From assembly GCA_021740995.1 (NCBI GenBank), contig JAIOYR010000029.1, positions 1 to 42,272 of the forward strand: DNA of 42,272 nt. Reading direction: 5' to 3'. A program made the position numbers and the translations under genes. This DNA comes from Taibaiella sp. Lineage in GTDB: Bacteria; Bacteroidota; Bacteroidia; Chitinophagales; Chitinophagaceae. This document shows, piece after piece, positions 23,969 through 33,079 of the stretch (the first letter of the stretch is position 1; every line of letters begins with the position of its first letter). Under the pieces are notes generated by a model. That model worked only from the letters and a program-made list of their open reading frames with translations. It was not told the DNA's origin and made no database searches.

Positions 23969-26353
23969 ATGCCTGAACAGATTAGTCATTTACAGAATGA
24001 GAGCGAAGCAGACACATGCAGAAAAGATGTATTGCCTAAAATCTACGACAGTGGCTGGAATGACGACCAAATTTCTGAGCAAAGAACATTTACAGATGGA
24101 AGAATTAATATCGTAGGACGCAAAGCAAAACGAAGGAAAGCAAAACGATATGATTATCTGCTGCGTTATTCTCAAAACCTACCTATCGCAATAATTGAAG
24201 CAAAAAACAAATACAAAATTGCTGCCGATGGAATCCAGCAAGCAAAGGATTATGCGGAAATCCTTAAACTGAAATTCGCTTTTGCAACGAATGGAACTGA
24301 GATTCTCGAATTTGACTTTATCACAGGACTTGAAAGATATATAGACAGATACCCCTCCCCTCAAGAATTGTGGGATCGATTAAATGGAGCAGACCCAGTA
24401 AAGCCTGAAATCCAAGAAACCTATCTAAAACCCTTCTACCCAATTGTAGGTAAACCTGAAAGATACTATCAAGTTATCGCCATAAACAGAACGGTAAAGG
24501 CGATATTAGAGGGTAAGAAAAGGGCTTTGCTTACTTTGGCTACGGGCACAGGAAAAACGACTGTTGCTTTTCAGATCATTTACAAGCTATGGAACAACCG
24601 CTGGAATACTAAGAATGAATATCGGCGACCAAAGGTTTTATTCCTTGCTGACCGAAGTGTTTTAGTGACAGATCCCCATTCCAAAGATTTCGCTGTTTTT
24701 GGCGATGCACGATGCCTGGTTCCCGAAGAAGGCTTGCCGAGCAGCCGGGAAATTTACTTTTCTACATATCAATCCCTCGCTGAGGACAAAAATAGACCAG
24801 GCATATTTCGCAATTTGCCTAGAGATTTCTTCGATTTAATTGTAATTGATGAGTGCCATAGGGGCAGTTCTTCAGAAGAAAGTAACTGGCGAATAATATT
24901 AGAGTACTTCAATACTTCAGTTCAGTTGGGTCTAACTGCTACTCCTTTACGGGAAGACAATAAAGACACCTACCAATATTTCAATAACCCTCTTTATACT
25001 TATAGTTTAAAGCAGGGCATTGAAGACGGGTTTCTTGCGCCATATATAGTTCATCGTATAGTTCCGCTTCCCGATGCAATTGGCTTCCGTCCACAGGAAG
25101 GACAATTAGACGATAGAGGTCAAACAATACCAGATGGCATTTATACAACTCCTGACTTTGAAACGTTAATTTCCCACTTACCTCGCACAAAGGCTGTTGC
25201 AAAACACCTGTATGACTTTATGTGTAGGAATGGAAGGTACGATAAGACCATAGTGTTTTGTGTCGATCAGGAACATGCCGATCAATTTAGGCGTGAGCTA
25301 AACAACTTAAATAATGACTTGGTTCAGCAATATCCAGACTATGTTGTGAGGATAGTATCTGAAGAAGGTGATGTTGGAAAAGGATTTCTTGGGAAGTTTA
25401 TGGACATTGACGAATCATTCCCGGTGATAGTTACAACCTCACGCTTAATGAGCACTGGTATTGACGTTCAGACTTGCAAAAACATCGTTATTTTCAGGAT
25501 GGTAAATTCCATGACTGAATTTAAGCAGATTATTGGTAGAGGAACACGGGTAAGGGAGGATAAAGAGAAATTGTTTTTCACAATTTTAGATTATACCGGA
25601 AGTGCAACACGAAATTTTGCCGATCCTGATTTTGATGGAGTACCACCACTAATAACAGAAGCTGAAATTGATGATGCAGGCAACGAAATTCCGGGCAGCG
25701 AAACTTCGTTTGAAACTCCACCCGAAACAGATGACGAGAATGATTCACCGCCGCCACCCAATTGGACTAGCAAAGGAAGGAGACAGAAGTTTTATATTAC
25801 TGAAGGAGAAGTAACCATTTCGGCTGAGAGCGTTCAGATAATTGGCGAAGATGGCAAATTGAGAACAGTACAATACACTCAGTATGCCAAAGAACAGATA
25901 ACTACGCTATTCCCATCCATGATCAACTTTAATGAAAAATGGAACAACCTCGACGAACGTAGACTTATTTTTGAAGAATTAGAAAACAGCGGGATCTCAA
26001 TTGACCAGTTGATCGAGATTACTAATCAACAATCTGCCGATCCATTTGACCTATTATGTTTTGTGGCTTATGACTTAAAGCCTCTGACTAGAAAACAGCG
26101 ATCTGATCTATTGAAGAAAAATAAGCCAGATTTTTTTAAGCAGTACAGTGACAAGGCGAAAGAAGTATTGAATATGATTTTGGAAAAGTATGTTGACTAT
26201 GGACTTAATCAAATTACGCCTGATATAATTTCTGTAGAGCCAATAGCGCAACATGGTAATCCGATTGAAATACTCAGTGAGTTTGGTGGAATAGACCAAT
26301 TCAGAAGTGCAATAGAAAAATTACAAATCCTGCTTTACGCAGATGCAGCATAA
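23969..26353 (+). CDS. hsdR: Type I restriction enzyme R subunit (nuclease/translocase)
   Basis: 794 residues. The N-terminal PD-(D/E)XK nuclease (about 55-100) shows Asp62 in KRYDYLLRYS and Glu77-Ala-Lys79 in LPIAIIEAKNKY, with QQAKDYAEIL after it. The superfamily 2 translocase has Walker A ATGTGKT (191-197), DECH (294-297), TATP (323-326), and QIIGRGTRVRED as motif VI (about residue 512). The C-terminal region (about 610-790, ITTLFPSMINFNEKWN, LCFVAYDLKPLTRKQRSDLL) resembles the EcoEI-type R C-terminal domain. The complex cuts DNA lacking the matching methyl mark after translocation. The ATG at 23969 is followed by the usual NESEADTCRKDVLPKI start. Eight bases separate it from hsdM. All key motifs are intact, so it should be active. 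Confidence 0.94.
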   Translation: MPEQISHLQNESEADTCRKDVLPKIYDSGWNDDQISEQRTFTDGRINIVGRKAKRRKAKRYDYLLRYSQNLPIAIIEAKNKYKIAADGIQQAKDYAEILKLKFAFATNGTEILEFDFITGLERYIDRYPSPQELWDRLNGADPVKPEIQETYLKPFYPIVGKPERYYQVIAINRTVKAILEGKKRALLTLATGTGKTTVAFQIIYKLWNNRWNTKNEYRRPKVLFLADRSVLVTDPHSKDFAVFGDARCLVPEEGLPSSREIYFSTYQSLAEDKNRPGIFRNLPRDFFDLIVIDECHRGSSSEESNWRIILEYFNTSVQLGLTATPLREDNKDTYQYFNNPLYTYSLKQGIEDGFLAPYIVHRIVPLPDAIGFRPQEGQLDDRGQTIPDGIYTTPDFETLISHLPRTKAVAKHLYDFMCRNGRYDKTIVFCVDQEHADQFRRELNNLNNDLVQQYPDYVVRIVSEEGDVGKGFLGKFMDIDESFPVIVTTSRLMSTGIDVQTCKNIVIFRMVNSMTEFKQIIGRGTRVREDKEKLFFTILDYTGSATRNFADPDFDGVPPLITEAEIDDAGNEIPGSETSFETPPETDDENDSPPPPNWTSKGRRQKFYITEGEVTISAESVQIIGEDGKLRTVQYTQYAKEQITTLFPSMINFNEKWNNLDERRLIFEELENSGISIDQLIEITNQQSADPFDLLCFVAYDLKPLTRKQRSDLLKKNKPDFFKQYSDKAKEVLNMILEKYVDYGLNQITPDIISVEPIAQHGNPIEILSEFGGIDQFRSAIEKLQILLYADAA

Positions 26354-26361
26354 ATAACAGA

Positions 26362-27939
26362 ATGGCAAAAGCTAAAAAAGAAAAGGAAGTAAAAAAAACA
26401 CCAAAGCCTGTAGTTGCAGAAACGCAGGCTCAACGCTTATCCGGCATAATAAAGACCTGCAGAAACCTTATGCGTAAGGACAAGGGTCTGAATGGCGATG
26501 CAGACCGCCTGCCCATGCTTACCTGGATAATGTTCCTGAAATTTCTGGACGATAATGAACAACTCCAAGATGTAAATGCACAACTGGAAGGTAAAAAATA
26601 CAAACCGGCTATTGAAAACCCTTATCGGTGGCGAGACTGGGCAAAAGATAAGAATATGACCGGAGATGATCTGCTGGCGTTTATTAACAACGAGAAAGTA
26701 AAACTACCTGATGGAACAGAAACTACTGGGCTATTCTACTATCTAAGAAGCCTTCAAAGTGAAAGCGGAGCGGGACGTAAAGATGTGATATCCGCTGTTT
26801 TTAAAGGTGTAACTAACCGCATGATAAGTGGCTTCATATTGCGTGATGTAATAAACAAAATAGACGAAATACATTTTACCAGTAATGAAGAGTTAAACTC
26901 TCTATCCCGTTTGTATGAAAGCATACTGAAAGAAATGCGTGATGCCAGTGGTGATGCCGGAGAATTTTATACTCCTAAGCCAGTGGTGAAATTCATGGTC
27001 GAAATGATCGATCCTCAGATTGGTGAATCAGTGCTTGATCCTGCTTGTGGCACTGGTGGCTTTTTGGTTGAGGCATTTGACCATCTAAATAAACAAGCAA
27101 AAACAGTACAGCTTAAAAAAACACTGCAAGAGAAATCGATATTTGGAGGCGAAGCAAAACCGCTTCCGTTTCTTCTTTCGCAAATGAATTTGTTGTTGCA
27201 TGGGATGAATTACCCAAACATAGATAGTGGTAACAGCTTAAGAATACCGCTAAGAGATATTGGAGATAAAGACAGAGTTGATATTATTCTGGCTAACCCG
27301 CCCTTTGGTGGAGAAGAAGAAAAAGGCATATTGAATAATTTCCCTGAAGACAAGCAAACGACCGAAACTGCATTGCTTTTTTTACAATTGATAATGCGTA
27401 AACTGAAACGCAAAAAGCCAACTGGAAGGGGCGGCAGAGCGGCAATCATTGTGCCTCACGGTACTTTATTTGCAGACGGAATAGCCGCCAAAGTAAAAAA
27501 GCAATTGGTAGATGATTTTAACCTCCACACCATTGTGCGTTTAGGCGAAGGTGTTTTTGCACCGTACACGGATATTGCTTGTAATTTATTATTTTTTGAG
27601 CATGGTGTACCAACAAAACAGATTTGGTATTATGAATTGCTCCCTCCGGCTGATAAGAAGAAGTATAGTAAAACGAAACCAATACAATTAGATGAGTTTA
27701 CTGGAATAAAGGACTGGTGGACTAATCGGGTGGAAAATGATAACGCCTGGAAGGTTGATATTAAAGACATTTTAATTTTCGATGAATCCGACAAACTGAT
27801 AAATGTTGACCTTGACAATAAAAATCCCAATAAAAAAAATGAGTTTGAATACAAGGATCCAAGTATTTTGATTGGTTCTATTCTCGATCGAGAGAAAAAA
27901 GTGTTGAAATTATTAGAGGGAATTAAGAATATTATATGA
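26362..27939 (+). CDS. hsdM: Type I restriction-modification methyltransferase M subunit
   Basis: 525 residues; N6-adenine methyltransferase using SAM. An N-terminal helical domain (about 20-180) includes RNLMRKDKGLNGDADRLPML and SGFILRDVINKIDEIHF. It is followed by AGEFYTPKPVVKFMVEM, SAM motif I DPACGTGG (226-233) and catalytic NPPF (312-315). The C-terminal domain interacts with the S subunit. M2S acts as the methylase alone and with two R subunits as the nuclease. It is the second gene of the operon, eight bases after hsdR and 24 before hsdS. Basic N-terminal Lys-rich tail (AKAKKEKEVKKTPK). Motifs intact. Confidence 0.95.
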   Translation: MAKAKKEKEVKKTPKPVVAETQAQRLSGIIKTCRNLMRKDKGLNGDADRLPMLTWIMFLKFLDDNEQLQDVNAQLEGKKYKPAIENPYRWRDWAKDKNMTGDDLLAFINNEKVKLPDGTETTGLFYYLRSLQSESGAGRKDVISAVFKGVTNRMISGFILRDVINKIDEIHFTSNEELNSLSRLYESILKEMRDASGDAGEFYTPKPVVKFMVEMIDPQIGESVLDPACGTGGFLVEAFDHLNKQAKTVQLKKTLQEKSIFGGEAKPLPFLLSQMNLLLHGMNYPNIDSGNSLRIPLRDIGDKDRVDIILANPPFGGEEEKGILNNFPEDKQTTETALLFLQLIMRKLKRKKPTGRGGRAAIIVPHGTLFADGIAAKVKKQLVDDFNLHTIVRLGEGVFAPYTDIACNLLFFEHGVPTKQIWYYELLPPADKKKYSKTKPIQLDEFTGIKDWWTNRVENDNAWKVDIKDILIFDESDKLINVDLDNKNPNKKNEFEYKDPSILIGSILDREKKVLKLLEGIKNII

Positions 27940-27963
27940 ATTGTTTATTGAAATAGCAATGAA

Positions 27964-29097
27964 ATGACAAAAACAAAACTTAGGGATGTAATTAGTCATC
28001 GTAAAGGATTTATTAGTATTAGCGATGACAGCAAGTATAAATTATGTAGAGTTCAAACAAAAACACTAGGAGTTGTCCTGCGTGAAGAAAAAGATGGAAT
28101 TGATATAAAGACCAAGCAGCAACAAGTTTGTAAAGCAGGAGATTTGGTTTTTGCTGAAATGGATGCGCGATTTGGAGCCTACGGAATCGTTCCATCTGAA
28201 TTACAGGGGGCAATCGTTAGCAGTCATTATTTTCTTTATGACGTTAATAATAGTAAAATAGAAAATAAATTTTTGGAATACTGCTTAAAGCAGCCGTGGT
28301 TCTTTTCTCAGGTTGAAGCCAAGGGTTCAACAAATTATGCGGGAATTAGACCCACTCAAGTATTAGAGTATGAAATACCTCTACCTTCAATACCTCAGCA
28401 AAGAAAAATAATACAGAAGATTGAATCTATAAACGAGAAACTCAGCAAAATAGATTTGCTAAAAAGGGAACAGCACTTAGAAATAAGAACTTTACTTTTT
28501 AGCAAATACACCGATCTTATTAAGGATACTGATTGGTTGCTAATGAAAGATGTTGCTCCTATTATTCGCAGGCCAGTAGTAATAAACGAGACTGCATCTT
28601 ACCCAGAGTTAGGAATAAGGTGTTTTGGAAAAGGTACATTCCATAAACCAGCCTTAACAGGTATGGAAGTAGCCACTAAAAAGATCTTTCAGATAAAAAA
28701 GGGAGACCTAGTTTTTAGTAATGTTTTTGCATGGGAAGGAGGAATTGCCATAGCAACAGATGAAGATAATGACCGTTATGGCTCACACCGTTTTATTTCT
28801 TGTGTAGCCGATATTAAAAAGGTGCTGACTGAATTCTTATGCTTTCATTTTCTATCGCCTAAAGGACTAGAGGATATTAACGCTTGTAGCCCCGGCGGAG
28901 CAGGTAGGAATAAAACTCTTGGATTAGATAAATTGATGAACATTAAGGTGCCAGTTCCTTCAATTGAATCTCAAAAAGAATTTGTATCTATACTTAAACT
29001 CACCGAAAAAATAAAGGAGCAACATACTCAAACAGAAAAAGAAATTAATGAGCTTATGCCAGCCTTATTAGACAAAGCGTTTAAGGGCGAGCTTTAA
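27964..29097 (+). CDS. hsdS: Type I restriction-modification specificity S subunit
   Basis: 377 residues with two target-recognition domains, each ending in the conserved helix: TRD1 (about 5-140, end IPLPSIPQQRKIIQKIESIN) and TRD2 (about 190-335, end VPVPSIESQKEFVSILKLTE). The two helices form the spacer that sets the distance between the halves of the recognition site. The two TRDs differ (GAYGIVPSE.. versus CFGKGTFHKP..), so the site should be bipartite and asymmetric. The target cannot be read from sequence. No second hsdS or inverted repeats nearby suggest phase variation. The final MPALLDKAFKGEL is the usual end of S subunits. Nine bases before the next gene. Confidence 0.92.
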   Translation: MTKTKLRDVISHRKGFISISDDSKYKLCRVQTKTLGVVLREEKDGIDIKTKQQQVCKAGDLVFAEMDARFGAYGIVPSELQGAIVSSHYFLYDVNNSKIENKFLEYCLKQPWFFSQVEAKGSTNYAGIRPTQVLEYEIPLPSIPQQRKIIQKIESINEKLSKIDLLKREQHLEIRTLLFSKYTDLIKDTDWLLMKDVAPIIRRPVVINETASYPELGIRCFGKGTFHKPALTGMEVATKKIFQIKKGDLVFSNVFAWEGGIAIATDEDNDRYGSHRFISCVADIKKVLTEFLCFHFLSPKGLEDINACSPGGAGRNKTLGLDKLMNIKVPVPSIESQKEFVSILKLTEKIKEQHTQTEKEINELMPALLDKAFKGEL

Positions 29098-29106
29098 TTT
29101 TTACCA

Positions 29107-30357
29107 ATGGATATATCGGTTAAATATTATAATGAAGCTGAGAGATTGCTGTTTCAAGCATATCCTAAGGTTGGTGTATTGAATACACTGACTGCAAATA
29201 CTGCGAGTATCGCAAAGGATGATTTGCTTGCATATATGATGTTTACTGAGCAAGGTAATTTTACCGGCAGAAGAACCTACGCCGATCTAAGTGCAAAGAT
29301 TCAACAAAGGTTAGGTGATTTCGACGACCATTTTACATTTAATAATGGCAGTATTCAAGCACGATACATAGGTAATGATATGGTAGGCGACTTTACTGAA
29401 AGGCTTGGTGTAGGGTTAGGTCTGTGTGTAGTAGATAAAATTGAAGGGTTAACACAAGCTGACTGGGAATTAATACCTATTGGAACAACGCCATCGTTTG
29501 ACTATAAAATTCAAGTTGCATCCACAGGTACAAATTTCATCCAGGCTGAAAATAAAGGGAGCATTATTGCAAACAATACAGAAAGGCCACCTACTGTCAG
29601 TCGGCATTATTCGAGTATAAAAACAAAGAAAGGGCATTTACGTGAAGAAGACAGAACTAACAACATTACCTTATTTAGTACCGTTTACTATGGTACGATT
29701 GGTGTTCTTGATAATCAAAATGGTAGCGTAGCCAGAGTTTGGCTGGTTGATCCTACCGCTATTGTGTTGAAGATGGATCCATATAAATTCAAGTTGGTCG
29801 CTCGATTAAAACATTACTTGGTGGAATTTGCTAATGTTGGGGTACATAATTTTATCATTAAGGCACTTGAGGAAAGAATTAGTGAGATTGTACAGTCCGA
29901 GGACTACCTTAAATATAACAACGTGCCAATAGGCATAAAGAATCCAAAGTATATACAGACTTATATGAAGAGGGAGATGTACGCAGCAGTAGATACAAAT
30001 GAAGCATTTGGTAAAATATTTATAGTCGAAAAAGAGAAAAGATTAGTGCCATTTCTAATCGCTTACCCAAAAGCACTGATTAAATTACTTATTAATCAGA
30101 ATTTTGAAGAAATAGTCAAATATCAGTATAGCCCTGATTTCATGAATGAAAGTGTTCAGGTACTTATGCTTGTTTGGCCAAAAGATTATGAAAGTAAAAA
30201 AATGCCCGATATTAAGTTAGTGTTTGACGAAACCCGCAAAAGATATTCGGCAACATACTTTGGAAAAATAAACCATGATAGTAGCGGACGAATATTCGGA
30301 TTGCTTGATAAAGAACAGGAATTAAAATACAAATCATTCGAGGAGGATTTAGATTAA
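29107..30357 (+). CDS. Uncharacterised protein with PD-(D/E)XK nuclease-like core, fourth gene of the RM operon
   Basis: 416 residues; no named family recognised. Residues about 92-155 show a restriction-endonuclease-like pattern: a helix with Glu98 (VGDFTERLGVGLGLCVVDKI), Asp132 in TTPSFDYKIQVAS, then Glu148-Asn-Lys150 in NFIQAENKGSII, matching E...D...ExK of the PD-(D/E)XK fold. N-terminal residues (1-90) and the long C-terminal part (about 185-416; YGTIGVLDNQNGSVARVWLV, PFLIAYPKALIKLLIN) are unassigned. It starts nine bases after hsdS, so it is very likely co-transcribed with the RM genes and may be an accessory nuclease or a separate defence effector. The nuclease reading is inference from motifs; the frame is intact. 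Confidence 0.75.
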   Translation: MDISVKYYNEAERLLFQAYPKVGVLNTLTANTASIAKDDLLAYMMFTEQGNFTGRRTYADLSAKIQQRLGDFDDHFTFNNGSIQARYIGNDMVGDFTERLGVGLGLCVVDKIEGLTQADWELIPIGTTPSFDYKIQVASTGTNFIQAENKGSIIANNTERPPTVSRHYSSIKTKKGHLREEDRTNNITLFSTVYYGTIGVLDNQNGSVARVWLVDPTAIVLKMDPYKFKLVARLKHYLVEFANVGVHNFIIKALEERISEIVQSEDYLKYNNVPIGIKNPKYIQTYMKREMYAAVDTNEAFGKIFIVEKEKRLVPFLIAYPKALIKLLINQNFEEIVKYQYSPDFMNESVQVLMLVWPKDYESKKMPDIKLVFDETRKRYSATYFGKINHDSSGRIFGLLDKEQELKYKSFEEDLD

Positions 30358-30419
30358 CCTGAGAATTCAAGCCCCAAAACCGGCGATTTATTTAGATTAT
30401 CCATAGATTTGGTTTGAAA

Positions 30420-30920
30420 ATGTTCGCGGGCATTCAAAAACCCTTTACCATCATGGAGAAAAATAGTCAAAATCCACCGTCATTTCTGGAAATCAAGCTC
30501 GAAAGGCTAAAAAAGAAGCTTGCAGAGACGCAAAAGGAGCTTAGTGAAACAAGAGATCAATTGCACAGGCAGGAAAACGAGAACACAAAACTGCGGTTGT
30601 TGCTAGATAACTATGTAAACCCGAAAGATGAATACAACAAAAGCAGAACATGGGTCAGTAAAATCGCATTCATTGTAGCCAAAGCGAATAAACCACTTCG
30701 TTCAGCCGAGATTATTGCACTGCTGCTGAGAAGAGAACCCGTGCTTCATGAAAAGGAAAGTAAAGAAAAGTTTATTTCACCATCGCTCAATTCAGCAATA
30801 AAATCGAAACGGCTAGTCCCTTACAAATTGCCGGGTGTGCGGGGCAATTTTTATTGCCTGCCGGAATGGGTGAGTGAGGAGGGTGAGTTATTGCCGGAGA
30901 TGCGAAAGAAGATCTATTAA
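30420..30920 (+). CDS. Coiled-coil plus winged-helix-like small protein
   Basis: About 167 residues from the ATG at 30420, or 156 from the ATG at 30453, which fits better the start of the conserved-looking part (MEKNSQNPP). An N-terminal heptad-rich coiled coil (LERLKKKLAETQKELSETRD, about 25-65) is followed by a C-terminal domain (about 80-165: SKIAFIVAKANKPLRSAEII, ALLLRREPVLHE, SPSLNSAIKSKRLVPYKLPG, VRGNFYCLPEWV). It resembles winged-helix folds such as HARE-HTH: helix, ...SxxIxxxL, then a wing with KLPGVRGNFYCLP. A dimeric DNA-binding role is plausible. It follows the nuclease-like gene by about 60-95 bases on the same strand and may regulate or assist the island's operon. No named family. 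Confidence 0.65.
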   Translation: MFAGIQKPFTIMEKNSQNPPSFLEIKLERLKKKLAETQKELSETRDQLHRQENENTKLRLLLDNYVNPKDEYNKSRTWVSKIAFIVAKANKPLRSAEIIALLLRREPVLHEKESKEKFISPSLNSAIKSKRLVPYKLPGVRGNFYCLPEWVSEEGELLPEMRKKIY

Positions 30921-31057
30921 ACCGAAGAATCTTATCCATTAGCTTTGGCGCTTCACCGGACATAGTTGATATTCCGATTATTGTTTGAACTTTGCTTTAG
31001 CGGTAGCAGTCCCTACAATTGCTCAGATAACAACGAAATTATCAAAACGGGTAACCA

Positions 31058-32398
31058 ATGAAACAGACAAAATTAGGCCTGAAGGAAAACTGGAGGCAGT
31101 TCACCCTGCTCGTTATTATCAATGCGTTTGTTGGAGGTATGATAGGGCTCGAAAGGAGCATCTTGCCGCAAATAGCCGAAGTAGAATTTCATATTGCTGC
31201 AAAAACTGCTATTCTTTCCTTTATCATTGTTTTTGGCATAGTTAAGGCATTCACCAATTACCTGACGGGAAAGTGGGCGAACAAAATAGGTAGAAAAAAT
31301 TTGCTGACTATAGGATGGTTGATAGGAATACCTGTTCCATTTGTGTTGATGTATGCAGATACCTGGAACTGGATAGTTGCTGCAAACATACTGTTAGGCA
31401 TTAATCAAGGACTAGCGTGGAGCAGCACCGTGATGATGAAAATAGATTTGGTGGGAGAAAAGCAACGAGGCTTTGCAATGGGCTTGAACGAATTTGCTGG
31501 CTATATTGCAGTAGCGGTTGTTGCTTTCCTTACCGGATGGATAGCTTCGCACTATGGTTTGCGGCCTTACCCGTTCTATATTGGCATTGTGTTGGCATTT
31601 CTGGGCTTCTTTGGTAGCTGGTTATTTGTAAAAGACACAAAGCATCATGTAGCGCAGGAAACGACAACAAGCACAGTTCCCAAATTGAATAAAGTATTTT
31701 GGGAGACAACGTGGAAGAATAAAAATCTTGGATCTTTGACACAAGCTGGATTGATCAATAACCTGAACGATGGGATGGCTTGGGGGATATTCCCAATACT
31801 GCTGCTATCAAAGGGATTTAGCATAGCAGAAATAGGAATTGTCACAGCCATTTACCCTGCTGTATGGGGTATTGGACAGCTTTTTACCGGACGCTTAGCC
31901 GACTATTTTTGCAAAAAGGATTTGCTTTTTCTTGGAATGCTATTGCAGGGCATTGCTTTAATTGTTTTAGTATTTGCCCAATCAATGCCACACTTTATAT
32001 TTCTTTCTGCCATTCTTGGCTTTGGTACTGCAATGGTTTACCCTACATTTCTGGCTACAGTAGCCGAGAATACTCATCCCACAGATCGGGCAAACAGCTT
32101 AGGCATTTTCAGGTTCTGGCGTGATCTAGGGTATGCTATTGGTGCCATTATTACGGGAGTTATTGCAGATGCATTTGGCGTAAACGCTTCGATAATGTTC
32201 ATAGGACTACTAACTATTGGCTCTGCTATGGTTATTGTCTATCGGATGAGATGCATTGATAACCACTCAGTAAAAATATGGCACTGGCTCACCCACAGAC
32301 AGAAAAAAAGCGAAACATCCTGCAAGCATAAAGCAAACTATTCGGTGCGTACGGAACGAACTGGTATGCCCTTGCCAATCGCTGGAATATTGGGATAG
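31058..32398 (+). CDS. Major facilitator superfamily transporter
   Basis: 446 residues with about 12 transmembrane helices. A loop 2-3 motif, YLTGKWANKIGRKNLLTIGW, matches the MFS A motif (G...D/N.. GRK). A second, degenerate copy is FTGRLADYFCKKDLLFLGML in the second half. A soluble charged loop lies in the middle (VKDTKHHVAQETTTSTVPKL). The long C-terminal tail (DNHSVKIWHWLTHRQKKSET...) is hydrophilic. The substrate is unknown; drug or metabolite export is typical for the group. A -7-like TAGCTTTG sits at 30940-30947. It is separated from the TetR operon by about 260 bases. The ATG at 31058 precedes a short soluble N-terminus. Confidence 0.88.
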   Translation: MKQTKLGLKENWRQFTLLVIINAFVGGMIGLERSILPQIAEVEFHIAAKTAILSFIIVFGIVKAFTNYLTGKWANKIGRKNLLTIGWLIGIPVPFVLMYADTWNWIVAANILLGINQGLAWSSTVMMKIDLVGEKQRGFAMGLNEFAGYIAVAVVAFLTGWIASHYGLRPYPFYIGIVLAFLGFFGSWLFVKDTKHHVAQETTTSTVPKLNKVFWETTWKNKNLGSLTQAGLINNLNDGMAWGIFPILLLSKGFSIAEIGIVTAIYPAVWGIGQLFTGRLADYFCKKDLLFLGMLLQGIALIVLVFAQSMPHFIFLSAILGFGTAMVYPTFLATVAENTHPTDRANSLGIFRFWRDLGYAIGAIITGVIADAFGVNASIMFIGLLTIGSAMVIVYRMRCIDNHSVKIWHWLTHRQKKSETSCKHKANYSVRTERTGMPLPIAGILG

Positions 32399-32611
32399 TT
32401 TTGGCGAGCGATATTCTTTTGTGCAAAAAGTACTTTTACTCCCGTACAGTGGTTATTATTGAAGATTTTTTGGAATGTCTTCATATTGCCCTATTGCATT
32501 TTTAGCACAACTAACAGTTAAAGTCCTTTCATTTATTGAAATTTCAACCCTTTCCTAACAATAATCACCTCGGGCTATGATATCTGTCATGTTCCTTACC
32601 TTAAGTTGCAC

Positions 32612-32637
32612 TACATTTGCAGAGTGAATGTTCACTC
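32612..32637 (+). promoter_or_regulatory. Promoter -7 box and TetR-type operator
   Basis: TACATTTG (32612-32619) fits the -7 consensus. Immediately after it a perfect palindrome GAGTGAA-TG-TTCACTC (32622-32637) covers the expected transcription start, where a bound repressor would block initiation. The best candidate ligand is the TetR protein encoded second in the operon. The -33 element is weak. Confidence 0.75.
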
Positions 32638-32656
32638 ACATAAAAATAAGCACAAA

Positions 32657-33067
32657 ATGGAAGGGAAAAACAATATTGCAATAGGATTCTTGACAATGGG
32701 ATTTTTCATGGCGTATGGATTTCTGCTCATATACCTTCGGGATTTTGCGCCGGGCAAAGAGGAATGGGCAAATTCATATAGTATTGGCAAACATTTTGAA
32801 ACAAGACTAGCGCATGTACATGGGAACCTTTTCGCGTTTCTGAATATACTAGTAGGATACTTACTCATGCATTTTAAAGCGCATCTCCGAAATGTAAAGA
32901 TAATCTCCTGGTTGTCTTTGACGGGTATACTTATGCCAATTGGGATATTGACTGAAGTGTATTTAGGATTACCTCCGGCCTTGGTACTTATAGGGGCAAT
33001 AGCAATGACTACATCCGTAATATGGTTAGGGGTGTCCTTCTTAAAAATGAAACAAATAACTGCTTAA
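32657..33067 (+). CDS. Uncharacterised four-helix membrane protein
   Basis: 136 residues from the ATG at 32657; the upstream in-frame start would fall inside or next to the operator, so 32657 is preferred. Four hydrophobic segments (about 5-22, 50-68, 78-97 and 105-125). A polar motif ETRLAHVHGNLFAFLNILVG between the first and second contains two histidines and may bind a cofactor or metal. No family recognised with confidence; some Bacteroidota 'HGN' membrane proteins look similar. First gene of the TetR-RND operon, 12 bases before the regulator gene. Confidence 0.7.
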   Translation: MEGKNNIAIGFLTMGFFMAYGFLLIYLRDFAPGKEEWANSYSIGKHFETRLAHVHGNLFAFLNILVGYLLMHFKAHLRNVKIISWLSLTGILMPIGILTEVYLGLPPALVLIGAIAMTTSVIWLGVSFLKMKQITA

Positions 33068-33079
33068 AATAAATAAAAA

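Noticed and set aside
27964-29097. Phase-variable specificity locus (shufflon)
   Set aside because: Only one hsdS, no inverted repeats or second partial hsdS; the recombinase is far away and belongs to the island junction.
32606-32656. Extended N-terminus of the first TetR-operon gene
   Set aside because: It overlaps the -7 box and operator; the ATG at 32657 directly precedes the first membrane segment.
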